Positions 1-5,434 of a stretch of 9,746 bases of DNA are shown here, piece by piece. Source of the DNA: Chloroflexota bacterium. Lineage in GTDB: Bacteria; Chloroflexota; Dehalococcoidia; SHYB01. Position 1 is the first letter of the stretch, and every line of letters begins with the position of its first letter. The position numbers were made by a program, and so were the translations under genes. The notes under the pieces are model-generated. The model did not search any database, had not been told where the DNA came from, and was given only the letters and a program-made list of their open reading frames with translations. Location of the stretch: the NCBI GenBank assembly GCA_016200725.1, contig JACQEE010000367.1, positions 1-9,746 of the forward strand, in the 5' to 3' direction.

Positions 1-11
1 GGTTTGCTCTT

Positions 12-59
12 CCCTCTCCCCTTGTGGGAGAGGGCTCCTGGCGCAGCCAGGAGGGTGAG
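12..59 (+). repeat. Two-hairpin palindromic repeat (family C, short form)
   Basis: Two adjacent perfect hairpins are seen. CCCTCTCCC (12-20) pairs with GGGAGAGGG (26-34) around CTTGT. CTCCTGGC (35-42) pairs with GCCAGGAG (46-53) around GCA, and GGTGAG follows. The second hairpin plus GGTGAG recurs in reverse orientation inside mutY at 2332-2356, so this is one dispersed family. No T-run follows, so it is not an intrinsic terminator of the usual form. Confidence 0.8.
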
Positions 60-111
60 AGGTGAGCTCCCGTTCTCAGCAACTCCTCGCAGCAGCCTGC
101 GCGTCCCTCGG

Positions 112-117
112 TATACT
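112..117 (+). promoter_or_regulatory. Candidate -10 box for a leaderless transcript
   Basis: TATACT ends seven bases before the ATG at 125. Transcription starting at the usual distance would begin at or next to the start codon, giving a leaderless or near-leaderless mRNA. There is no good Shine-Dalgarno sequence before 125 and no clear -35 box. This is a motif-based inference. Confidence 0.35.
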
Positions 118-124
118 GAGGGCC

Positions 125-613
125 ATGACGGTGATTCACAGGGCATCGCTGATCGTCGAGGAGTCGGTGGTGGTGCAGGCCGACGCGGCGAAGGTGTGGC
201 GCGTGGTGACGGAACTGCAGGGATGGCCGCGGTGGGTGCCGGGGTGCAGGAAGGCGCGCGCAGGGAAGGGGACGCCGTGGGAGCAAGGGTTTCGATTCGA
301 GTTCGACGCGAGGCCGTGGTGGCCGTCATCGAGGGTGAAGGCGACGGTGACGGATGTAGCGACACGTCGCGGCGTGGTGTGGGATGTCCGGGGCGGCGGC
401 GTCATGGCGCAGCAGCGAGTGGCGCTCGCGGAGGATGGCACGTCGACGAAGGTGACGCTGCGGACGGTGGCAGGCGGGCACGCGCCGGGGTTCTCGCCAT
501 TCGACCTCGTCGCGGCGCTACGGTCGAAGTACCAGAGCGATGTGGAGCGGTTGCGCGAGGCGTCGCAGAAGTTTCTCGCGGCGCTGAAGGCGGAGGCGGA
601 GAAGGCAACCTAA
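125..613 (+). CDS. SRPBCC-fold (polyketide cyclase/dehydrase-like) protein
   Basis: A protein of 162 residues. Its layout fits the SRPBCC (START/Bet v 1-like) fold: an N-terminal strand, then ADAAKVWRVVTELQGWPRWVPG (the usual 'pa..VW..vtd...WP.W.pg' signature, residues 20-41), a string of beta strands including KATVTDVATRRGVVWDV, and a long C-terminal helix after SPFDLVAALR. Members bind hydrophobic ligands in a deep cavity; the ligand here cannot be read from sequence. No signal peptide or membrane segment is seen, so it is probably cytosolic. The reading frame extends upstream to 62, but the first 21 residues would be a poor match to the family and the -10-like TATACT lies within them, so ATG 125 is preferred. 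The stop codon TAA (611-613) is part of a palindromic repeat that starts at 609, so the C-terminus was probably set by that insertion. Confidence 0.8.
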   Translation: MTVIHRASLIVEESVVVQADAAKVWRVVTELQGWPRWVPGCRKARAGKGTPWEQGFRFEFDARPWWPSSRVKATVTDVATRRGVVWDVRGGGVMAQQRVALAEDGTSTKVTLRTVAGGHAPGFSPFDLVAALRSKYQSDVERLREASQKFLAALKAEAEKAT

Positions 614-645
614 CCCCTACCCCTTCCCTGGGAGGGAAGGGGAGG
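609..645 (+). repeat. Family A palindromic repeat (copy 1)
   Basis: It begins CCTAACCCCTA, followed by a perfect 10-bp hairpin: CCCCTTCCCT (620-629), loop GGG, AGGGAAGGGG (633-642). Copies with the same left part and stem but other loops lie at 2589-2625 and 8849-8883, all in the same orientation. The TAA of its left part ends the preceding gene. Confidence 0.88.
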
Positions 646-655
646 AACGGGCGAC

Positions 656-680
656 GGGCGCATTTGAAATGCGCCCCTAC
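656..680 (+). repeat. Family B palindrome (copy 1)
   Basis: A perfect inverted repeat, GGGCGCATTT (656-665), one central G, AAATGCGCCC (667-676), followed by CTAC. The pattern GGGGCG-arm-arm-CGCCCCTAC recurs at 3935-3960 and 4018-4041 with different but still self-complementary inner arms. Confidence 0.85.
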
Positions 681-697
681 AGAAGACGAGCATTCGT

Positions 698-703
698 GAG
701 GGG
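698..703 (+). promoter_or_regulatory. Ribosome binding site deciding a TTG start
   Basis: GAGGGG lies eight bases before TTG 712. An in-frame TGA at 697-699 closes the frame upstream, and no ATG or GTG lies near the conserved N-terminus, so this site supports TTG as the start. Confidence 0.6.
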
Positions 704-711
704 CGATTCGT

Positions 712-1347
712 TTGTCGAAACACCAACCCAAGCGACGGAAGGTTCTGCTGGCGACGACGAATCCGGCGAAGCAGGAGAAGTTGCGCTGGCTGCTTGACGG
801 ATTGGGGGTGGAGTTGGTGCGGCCGCAGGACATCGGGGTGAGGGTGGAGACGGCGGAGGAGGAGGGGTCGCACGAGGCGATAGCTGGAGCGAAGGCGGTC
901 GCGTGGGCGAAGGCGTCGGGGGTGATGGCCATCGCGAGCGACGGCGGGCTCGTCATCCCGTCGCTCGGCGAGCGGTGGGATGCGCTACGAACGGGTCGCT
1001 TCGCGGGGGCGAAGGCCGGGGATAGGGAGCGCATCGAGGCGCTGCTGGCGCTGATGAAGTCGTATCGAGGCGAGGAGCGCGTCGCGTACTGGCGGGAGGC
1101 GGTGGCGGTGGCGGATGGAGAGCGAGTGCTCGCGTCGTGGAGCGCGGAGAGTGGGCGCGGGCGGATCGCGGAGCAGTACGCGGCGTCGAAGGTGATCGCG
1201 GGCTTCTGGGCATTCTCGCTGTGGGTGGTGCCACCGTTCGAGAAGGCGTATGCGGAGTTGACGGTGGCGGAGCGAGAGCGGGTGGACGACCACTGGGGGA
1301 GGCTGAGGGGGATGGCGGGGGAGTGGGCGGGAAAGAGCCTCGGCTAG
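712..1347 (+). CDS. Divergent Ham1/RdgB-like non-canonical purine NTP pyrophosphatase
   Basis: A protein of 211 residues, close to the usual family length of about 200. Family members hydrolyse XTP and dITP to the monophosphate and pyrophosphate, cleansing the nucleotide pool. Seen here: the N-terminal LLATTNPAKQEKL (12-24), matching the 'T.N..K..E' substrate loop; MAIASDGGLVIPSL (72-85), at the place of the catalytic DDSGL segment but with one Asp replaced by Ser; GRFAG (95-99), at the SARYAG position; and PPFEKAYAELT (174-184), matching the C-terminal 'fgkt.AEL' segment. The usual SHRG near the end is replaced by DDHWGRL, which keeps only the His. The fold assignment is firm, but the exact substrate is uncertain because two signature motifs are altered. 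The TTG start is supported by GAGGGG at 698-703. It could act with MutY and MutS/MutL in genome maintenance, but it is a separate transcription unit on the other strand. Confidence 0.72.
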   Translation: MSKHQPKRRKVLLATTNPAKQEKLRWLLDGLGVELVRPQDIGVRVETAEEEGSHEAIAGAKAVAWAKASGVMAIASDGGLVIPSLGERWDALRTGRFAGAKAGDRERIEALLALMKSYRGEERVAYWREAVAVADGERVLASWSAESGRGRIAEQYAASKVIAGFWAFSLWVVPPFEKAYAELTVAERERVDDHWGRLRGMAGEWAGKSLG

Positions 1348-1352
1348 CCGTA

Positions 1353-1409
1353 TTTGCACTACCTATGTATACTAGTACTACCTTGAAGAAATAGCACTAC
1401 GTGAGGTTG
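1353..1409 (+). promoter_or_regulatory. Triple 19-bp direct repeat: putative antitoxin operator with -10 box
   Basis: GCACTAC, GTACTAC and GCACTAC start at 1356, 1375 and 1394, exactly 19 bases apart. The wider consensus is about TAGYACTACCT. A -10-like TATACT (1368-1373) lies between the first two copies, and the last copy ends just before the GAGG (1403-1406) that serves the ATG at 1412. The arrangement fits autoregulation by the AbrB-type antitoxin, which is usual for toxin-antitoxin operons. Binding is inferred; the repeats and spacing are seen directly. Confidence 0.6.
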
Positions 1410-1411
1410 CC

Positions 1412-1672
1412 ATGAGACAGGTAGCGACGGTCGTTACGCGCAAAGGGCAAATCACCGTTCCCGTAGAGGTACGGCGCTCGCTTGGGCTCCAGCGGGGCGA
1501 CAAGGTCGTGTTCCTGTTTGACAAGAAGCGGGTGCGGCTGCAGAAGGGCAAGAGCGTGGTGGAGCGGACTGCGGGCAGCATGCGTGCGAAGGCGCCCCTC
1601 GTGAGTGCGGAGCGTGAGCGTGAGATTACCGAGGCGTTGATTGCCGAGGCTGCTGAAGAGCGATCACGCTAA
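1412..1672 (+). CDS. AbrB/SpoVT-type antitoxin (VapB/MazE-like)
   Basis: A protein of 86 residues. Residues 1-45 are a typical swapped-hairpin AbrB domain: VATVVTRKGQITVPVEVRRS (4-23), then LGLQRGDKVVFLF and RVRLQKG. Such proteins dimerise, bind operator DNA, and with their C-terminal tail (here about 55-86, charged and helical) wrap the partner toxin. The start ATG has GAGG five bases upstream. The stop overlaps the next ATG by one base (TAATG), which implies translational coupling with the PIN toxin. Base composition is lower in G+C than in the flanking genes, consistent with horizontal acquisition. The gene is probably repressed by its own product at the 19-bp repeats upstream. Confidence 0.88.
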   Translation: MRQVATVVTRKGQITVPVEVRRSLGLQRGDKVVFLFDKKRVRLQKGKSVVERTAGSMRAKAPLVSAEREREITEALIAEAAEERSR

Positions 1673-2082
1673 TGCGGCCGACGGTCTTCATCGACACGAG
1701 CATCCTGCTACGCCACTTTCTGAATGACGACCCAGTGCGTTCGCCCAAGGCCACTGTCTTTCTCAAACGGATTGAGGAAGGGCAGGTGGTGGCAACGCTC
1801 TCGGATACCGTGGTCTTCGAAACCGTTTTCAACCTGGAGAGACGGCAAGGCCAGGCGAAACGAAAAATCCAGCAAGACCTACTTCCGCTCCTGGAACTTC
1901 CGGGCGTGCACTTACCTGGCAAGAGACAATTGCGCGAGGTGTTTGATCTCTACGTCGAGCGCAATATCCCGTTCGCGGATGCGCATCATGCTGTGGTTAT
2001 GCGCCGCCTGAAGATTTCGCAGATTGCCAGTTTCGACAAGCACTTTGATCGCATCCCTGGCATCAACCGGGTTTCGCTCTAG
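1672..2082 (+). CDS. PIN-domain ribonuclease toxin (VapC-like)
   Basis: A protein of 136 residues, the usual length for a single-domain PIN toxin. The acidic metal-binding residues are visible: D8 in FIDTSILLR, E50 in VVFETVF, D103 in IPFADAHHAV, and D122/D126 in SFDKHFDRIPGI. This is a complete active-site set, so the protein should be an active Mg-dependent endoribonuclease acting on RNA in the cytosol, held in check by the AbrB-type protein encoded just upstream. The start overlaps the antitoxin stop by one base. The stop TAG shares its bases with the mutY stop on the other strand (CTAG, 2079-2082). The cellular RNA target cannot be read from sequence. Confidence 0.9.
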   Translation: MRPTVFIDTSILLRHFLNDDPVRSPKATVFLKRIEEGQVVATLSDTVVFETVFNLERRQGQAKRKIQQDLLPLLELPGVHLPGKRQLREVFDLYVERNIPFADAHHAVVMRRLKISQIASFDKHFDRIPGINRVSL

Positions 2083-3059
2083 GGGAGCGAGACGCGGTCG
2101 TCACGCAGACGCGCCAGCCCATCGCGCTCGAGTCCCTTGACCAGTCCATGCAGCCACGGTAGGTCGGCGTCGCCGAAGCCTGGCTTGATCGCGGTGCCCA
2201 ACGCAACGAGGGAGAGGGCGTTGCCGTCTGAGAGGGCGCGGAGGCGGTCGACGATGCGGCCACGGTAGTAGCGGCCGGAGCCTTTGAAGGGAGACTCGAC
2301 GCGGTAGGGCGCGCGCGTTTCGGCGATGCGCCTCACCCTCCCTGGCGCAGCCAGGGGTCCCCTTCGCGGACTCAGGGCTTCGCCTGGGACTCCAGCAGAG
2401 CTGGAGAGGGAGTGAGTCGACGTGGCGCTGGCGAGGGTGTCGGCGCTGGCGCACCACGTGCGGATGGGGCAGACGGGGCAGCGCGGGGCGCGGGCGAGGC
2501 AGACGGTGGCGCCGAGTTCCATGATGGCCTGGTTCCAGTCGTAGGGGTCGTTGGGAGGGATGAGGTCCTGGGCTAGGGAGGCGACCAACCTAACCCCTAA
2601 CCCCTTCCCTGAGAGGGAAGGGGGAGAGAGGACGAAGGCGCGGGTGAGGACGCGGCGGACGTTGGTGTCGACGACGGCGGCGGCGCGGCCGAAGGCGAAG
2701 CAGGCGACGGCAGCGGCGGTGTAGTCGCCGATGCCATCGAGGGAGCGGAGGCCTTCGACGGTGTTAGAGAGATGGCCGCCGTTGGCGACGACTCGCTGGG
2801 CGATGCGCTGGAGGCGGACGGCGCGGCGGTTGTAGCCGAGGGGCGACCAGGCGCGGATGACGTCGGCCGGGGGCGCTGCGGCGAGGGCGTCGAAGTCGGG
2901 GAAGCGCTGGAGGAACTCGAGGAACTTGGGCGCGACGCGGCCGGCCTGCGTCTGCTGGAGCATTACCTCGGAGACGAGGATGGCGTAGGGGTCGCGAGTG
3001 TGTCGCCAGGGGAGATCGCGGTGGCTGCGGCGATACCAGACGAGGAGGGCGCGCTGCAC
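2079..3059 (-). CDS. mutY: A/G-specific adenine glycosylase, short form lacking the NUDIX-like domain
   Basis: It removes adenine paired with 8-oxoguanine. Counting from GTG 3059 (326 residues), the HhH-GPD glycosylase core shows E31 in SEVMLQQTQ, the helix-hairpin-helix LDGIGDYTAAAV (108-119), catalytic D131 in VVDTNVRRVLTR, and a 4Fe-4S site with Cys187, 194, 197 and 203 (C-x6-C-x2-C-x5-C). Instead of the NUDIX-like 8-oxoG-reading domain, the end is a short winged-helix-like tail (GSGRYYRGRIVDRLRAL to the LP end), as in short actinobacterial-type MutY. Two palindromic repeats are inserted in frame: residues about 144-159, between core and cluster domain, and about 216-244, between the cluster and the tail. 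The start is uncertain. ATG 3146 and a codon at 3170 are also open, but the extra residues are repeat-derived and not family-like, while GTG 3059 has GGAG six bases upstream, supplied by the repeat at 3060-3103. Both inserted loops are outside the catalytic core. Confidence 0.88.
   Translation of the reverse strand: MQRALLVWYRRSHRDLPWRHTRDPYAILVSEVMLQQTQAGRVAPKFLEFLQRFPDFDALAAAPPADVIRAWSPLGYNRRAVRLQRIAQRVVANGGHLSNTVEGLRSLDGIGDYTAAAVACFAFGRAAAVVDTNVRRVLTRAFVLSPPSLSGKGLGVRLVASLAQDLIPPNDPYDWNQAIMELGATVCLARAPRCPVCPIRTWCASADTLASATSTHSLSSSAGVPGEALSPRRGPLAAPGRVRRIAETRAPYRVESPFKGSGRYYRGRIVDRLRALSDGNALSLVALGTAIKPGFGDADLPWLHGLVKGLERDGLARLRDDRVSLP
2332..2416 (-). repeat. Multi-hairpin composite repeat inside mutY (family C, long form)
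   Basis: About 85 bases closed by CTCAC (2332-2336) and GTGAG (2412-2416). Inside, seen on the plus strand, are CCCTGGC/GCCAGGG (2340-2346/2350-2356), GTCC/GGAC (2357-2360/2368-2371), CAGG/CCTG (2373-2376/2383-2386) and CTCCAGC/GCTGGAG (2390-2396/2400-2406). The first hairpin plus its flank matches the element at 12-59 in reverse orientation. It keeps the mutY frame open. Confidence 0.78.
2589..2625 (+). repeat. Family A palindromic repeat (copy 2), in frame in mutY
   Basis: CCTAACCCCTAA is followed by CCCCTTCCCT (2601-2610), loop GAG, AGGGAAGGGG (2614-2623). Read on the mutY strand it encodes about SPPSLSGKGLGVRLV, which falls just after the catalytic VVDTNVRRVLTR segment, where the family normally runs straight on. 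Confidence 0.88.
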
Positions 3060-3103
3060 CCCTCTCTCCGGCTCTCTCCCCGGAGCGGGGAGAGAGGGAT
3101 GAG
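3060..3103 (-). repeat. Family D palindrome abutting the mutY start
   Basis: A perfect 10-bp hairpin, CTCTCTCCCC (3072-3081) with GGGGAGAGAG (3087-3096), flanked by CCTCTCTCCGG and GGATGAG. Its left edge touches the complement of the GTG at 3057-3059. On the mutY strand it ends GGAGAGAGGG, which can serve as a Shine-Dalgarno sequence. Confidence 0.75.
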
Positions 3104-3185
3104 TTGGTTGCGAGCGTCCGTGGCGTGGTGCGCGGCGAGGGGTCATAGGGACCACCCACACACCGCCCACGGGCCTCCATCCCTA

Positions 3186-3213
3186 CCTTCCCCCGAGGAC
3201 GGGGGAAGGGGAT
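3186..3213. repeat. Family E hairpin between mutL and mutY
   Basis: CCTTCCCCC (3186-3194), loop GAGGAC, GGGGGAAGG (3201-3209), then GGATTGG. The same ending GGGGATTGG follows a related hairpin in mutL at 4096-4136. It lies in the 277-base stretch between mutL and the preferred mutY start, which holds repeats and no recognisable gene. Confidence 0.7.
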
Positions 3214-3242
3214 TGGCGATTGCCTCGCGGGGCGCGGGAAGA

Positions 3243-3330
3243 CCACCCCACCCCAGATCCTCGGCCCGAAGACGGGCCAAGGATGACGAAGCGGGCGGGC
3301 CCTTCGGCGAGGACGCGTTCAGGACGACGA
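3243..3330 (-). repeat. Tandem-like 'GTCATCCTGAAC...AGGATCTGGGG' repeat unit
   Basis: The minus strand contains TCGTCCTGAACGCGTCC (near 3326) and, further on, TCGTCATCCTTGGCCCG, loop, CGGGCCGAGGATCTGGGG. A 12-bp inverted repeat with one mismatch spans 3257-3268 and 3273-3284. The wording resembles the GTCATCCTGA...GAAGGATCT elements common in many bacterial genomes; that link rests on memory of those sequences, not on a search. Confidence 0.5.
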
Positions 3331-3336
3331 GGGGAG

Positions 3337-5175
3337 TCACCGGCGGGAGAACTCTTTTTCGAGTTGGGCGTTGGTCATGTGGACCATGACGGGGCGGCCG
3401 TGGGGGCAGGCGTGGGGGTTGTCGGCGGACTCGAGGAGGCGGACCATTTCGCGCATCTCGGGGAGGGACAACTCCTGGCCGGCGCGGACGGCGGCGTGGC
3501 AGGCGATGGTTGCGAGGGCGCGGTCTTCCCAATCGTAGCCGCGGAGGTCGTCGCTGAGGATGTAGTCGAGGGTGTCGAGGAGCGCTTTCGCAGGGGCGAG
3601 GCGTCGCAGGAGCGGCGGGAGGGCGCGCAGGAGGGCGGTGCGCTCGCCGAAGGGCTCGACGTCGAAGCCGTAGGCCGCGAGGACGGAGGACTGTTCGTGG
3701 AGCGTCTTCTCTTGGAGCGGCGTGAGCGTCACCGTCACCGGATCGAGGAGGCCCTGCGACATGGGAGCGCCGTCGCGCTTGGCACGGCGGAGTTCGTCGA
3801 AGAGGACGCGCTCGTGGGCGGTGTGCTGATCGATGAGGTACATGCCGTCGGGGCCTTCGGCGACGATGAAGGTGGTCTTGAGCTGGCCGAGGACGCGGAG
3901 GATGGGGACGCGGAGGGTACTTTGCGAAGGGGCGGGGGCGGATTTGAAATCCGCCCCTACTGTACCGTTCGGGGGGTCAGCACCTACGGGAGTGTCGTTG
4001 GTTGCGCCAGGGGGAGTGGGCGCGATGAATCGCGCCCCTACCGTGCTCGGGGCGTCGCTTGCCCCTGCGGGCGCTGGCTGTATGCGGAGGGTTTCACCCT
4101 CACCCCTGCCATCCCCCGTCGAGGGGGAGGGGGATTGGTTGGAAGCGGCGAAGGCGGGAGAGACGGGACGGGCGATGCCGGCGGCGAGGAGGCGCTGGCG
4201 GAGGGCGCGGTGGACGGCGGCGAAGACGATGCCTTCGTCGCGGAAGCGGACTTCGGCCTTCGTGGGGTGAACGTTCACGTCGGTCTCGGAGGGATCGATG
4301 GTTATGTCGAGGACAGCGATGGGGTAGCGGCCACCGGGCAGCAGGCCCTGGTAGGCGTCGAGGATGGCGAAGGTGAGCGAGCGGTGCTGGATGAGGCGGT
4401 GGTTAACGAAGAGGGTCATGTAGGCGCGGTTGGCTCGAGTGATCGCGGGCGGGCTGGCCATGCCGGTGACACCGATGTCGACGCCGCCGATGGCCTCGGT
4501 GTAGGCGACGTCGAGCACTGCCTCGGCGACGTCGAGGCCATACAACTGGCCGATCGCTTCGCGCACGTCGCCGGTGCCTTGCGAGGCGAAGATGCGTTTG
4601 CCATCGACGGTGAGGCTGAAGCGCACGCCGGAGAAGGCGAGGGCGTAGTGGCTGACGAGGACGGTGATGCGCGTCGTCTCCGCGGAGTTGGACTTGAGGA
4701 ACTTGTGGCGCGCGGGGACGTCGCGGAAGAGATTGCGCACGGTGACAGACGTTCCCGGCGGCGCGCCGCGCGTTCCCTGCTCGAGGCACTCGCCATTGGC
4801 GACGCGCATGAACGAGCCGGCGTCGGCGTCGTGGGTGCGCGTGACGAGCGTGACGTCGGCGACGGAGGCGATGCTGGCGAGGGCTTCGCCGCGGAAGCCC
4901 AGCGTGGCGATGCGCTCGAGGTCGGCGTCGTGACTCAACTTGCTGGTCGCGTGGCGCTCGAAGGCGAGCGACAACTCGCTCGCGGGGATACCGACGCCGT
5001 CGTCGACGACGCGGAGGAGGCCGATGCCGCCCGCCTGCACCTCGACGTCGATGTGGGAGGCGCCGGCGTCGAGGGAGTTCTCGATGAGTTCCTTGGCGAC
5101 GGAAACGGGGCGCTCGACGACTTCCCCGGCGGCGATGCGGGCCACCACTTCAGGGGGGAGAGGCCGGATGGGCAT
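3337..5175 (-). CDS. mutL: DNA mismatch repair protein MutL, endonuclease type
   Basis: A protein of 612 residues. MutL couples MutS mismatch recognition to strand incision. The N-terminal GHKL ATPase shows ELIENSLDAG (29-38), DDGVGI (58-63), HATSKL (75-80) and TLGFRGEALASI (91-102). The C-terminal endonuclease domain shows DQHTAHERVLFDE at 449-461 (canonical DQHA-x2-E-x4-E, here with T for A and D for the final E), ACHAAVRAG (558-566) and CPHGRP (590-595). Nicking activity is therefore likely and no MutH is needed. The linker between the halves, residues about 343-419, is Pro/Ala-rich and contains three palindromic repeats read in frame. The frame is open upstream to 5316, but that part overlaps the zinc-finger gene and is not family-like; MPIRPLPPEVVARIAAGE is the normal N-terminus. 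A TGCTACAAT promoter element ends nine bases before the ATG, so mutL may be transcribed separately as a near-leaderless mRNA. Confidence 0.97.
   Translation of the reverse strand: MPIRPLPPEVVARIAAGEVVERPVSVAKELIENSLDAGASHIDVEVQAGGIGLLRVVDDGVGIPASELSLAFERHATSKLSHDADLERIATLGFRGEALASIASVADVTLVTRTHDADAGSFMRVANGECLEQGTRGAPPGTSVTVRNLFRDVPARHKFLKSNSAETTRITVLVSHYALAFSGVRFSLTVDGKRIFASQGTGDVREAIGQLYGLDVAEAVLDVAYTEAIGGVDIGVTGMASPPAITRANRAYMTLFVNHRLIQHRSLTFAILDAYQGLLPGGRYPIAVLDITIDPSETDVNVHPTKAEVRFRDEGIVFAAVHRALRQRLLAAGIARPVSPAFAASNQSPSPSTGDGRGEGETLRIQPAPAGASDAPSTVGARFIAPTPPGATNDTPVGADPPNGTVGADFKSAPAPSQSTLRVPILRVLGQLKTTFIVAEGPDGMYLIDQHTAHERVLFDELRRAKRDGAPMSQGLLDPVTVTLTPLQEKTLHEQSSVLAAYGFDVEPFGERTALLRALPPLLRRLAPAKALLDTLDYILSDDLRGYDWEDRALATIACHAAVRAGQELSLPEMREMVRLLESADNPHACPHGRPVMVHMTNAQLEKEFSRR
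3935..3960 (+). repeat. Family B palindrome (copy 2), in frame in mutL
   Basis: GGGGCGGATTT (3935-3945), central G, AAATCCGCCCC (3947-3957), then TAC. On the mutL strand it encodes VGADFKSAP at about residues 406-414 in the linker. Compared with copy 1 at 656-680, the inner arm bases differ on both sides and still pair. Confidence 0.88.
4018..4041 (+). repeat. Family B palindrome (copy 3), in frame in mutL
   Basis: GGGCGCGAT (4018-4026), GA, ATCGCGCCC (4029-4037), then CTAC. On the mutL strand it encodes VGARFIAP in the linker, in the same reading frame as copy 2. Confidence 0.85.
4096..4136. repeat. Family E-like repeat, in frame in mutL
   Basis: CCCTCACCCCTGCCATC leads into CCCCC (4113-4117), GTCGA, GGGGG (4123-4127), then AGGGGGATTGG. 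It encodes SPSPSTGDGRGEGE in the MutL linker. The stem is short and imperfect compared with the other elements, but the GGGGATTGG end matches 3186-3216. Confidence 0.62.
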
Positions 5176-5184
5176 GATAGGGCG

Positions 5185-5193
5185 ATTGTAGCA
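5185..5193 (-). promoter_or_regulatory. mutL: Extended -10 promoter element for mutL
   Basis: On the minus strand TGCTACAAT reads as an extended -10 (TGn plus TACAAT). It ends nine bases before the mutL ATG, so the transcript would have almost no leader. It sits between the zinc-finger stop (5205) and mutL, which would let mutL be expressed independently of the inserted genes. No good -35 box is seen. Confidence 0.5.
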
Positions 5194-5204
5194 GAGGGGA
5201 CGCC

Positions 5205-5429
5205 TCAGGCAGTCGCGTACTCCCGCACATCTACCTGCACGCCCGCCTTCTCGGCTTCGTCGGCGGCAATGCGAAGCATGCGGGTCGCCTCTTCGTCGAC
5301 ATACTCTTCGCCGCAATTGGAGCAGATGCGAGCCGGCACGCCCTTAACGACAAGGGTTATCTCACCGCGCGTGAGAAGCACACTTGTCTTTCCTGGTTTT
5401 ATCCCATGCCCGCAAATAGCACACTTCAT
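5205..5429 (-). CDS. YgiT-type zinc-finger protein (MqsA N-terminal-like)
   Basis: A protein of 74 residues with two CxxC pairs, C3/C6 in MKCAICGHG and C36/C39 in ARICSNCGEEYVDEE, that should bind one zinc ion. The segment between (TSVLLTRGEITLVVKGVP) is the usual pair of strands of the YgiT-type finger. A short C-terminal helix region follows, and no helix-turn-helix is present, unlike full MqsA. Proteins of this kind are commonly antitoxins or partners of a small toxin such as MqsR or a DUF4258 protein encoded just upstream. Here the upstream gene, ending only five bases before this start, is instead a PD-(D/E)XK nuclease-like protein. AGGTAACAGGT before the ATG can serve as the ribosome site. 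It is likely cotranscribed with that gene; an antitoxin role is inferred. Confidence 0.82.
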   Translation of the reverse strand: MKCAICGHGIKPGKTSVLLTRGEITLVVKGVPARICSNCGEEYVDEEATRMLRIAADEAEKAGVQVDVREYATA

Positions 5430-5434
5430 ACCTG

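Noticed and set aside
620..642. Intrinsic terminators formed by the GC-rich hairpins
   Set aside because: None of the hairpins is followed by a run of T on the relevant strand, and many lie inside reading frames.
4..699. A 231-residue open frame covering the SRPBCC gene in another frame
   Set aside because: Arg/Gly-rich composition, starts and ends inside repeats, and conflicts with the well-supported SRPBCC frame.
698..715. A half family B element (GGGGCGATTCG)
   Set aside because: No second arm is present, and the stretch is explained by the ribosome site and start of the Ham1-like gene.
2332..2416. A cloverleaf shape that could be a tRNA
   Set aside because: There is no T-loop consensus, no acceptor stem of the right length, and the segment is coding in mutY; it matches a dispersed repeat instead.
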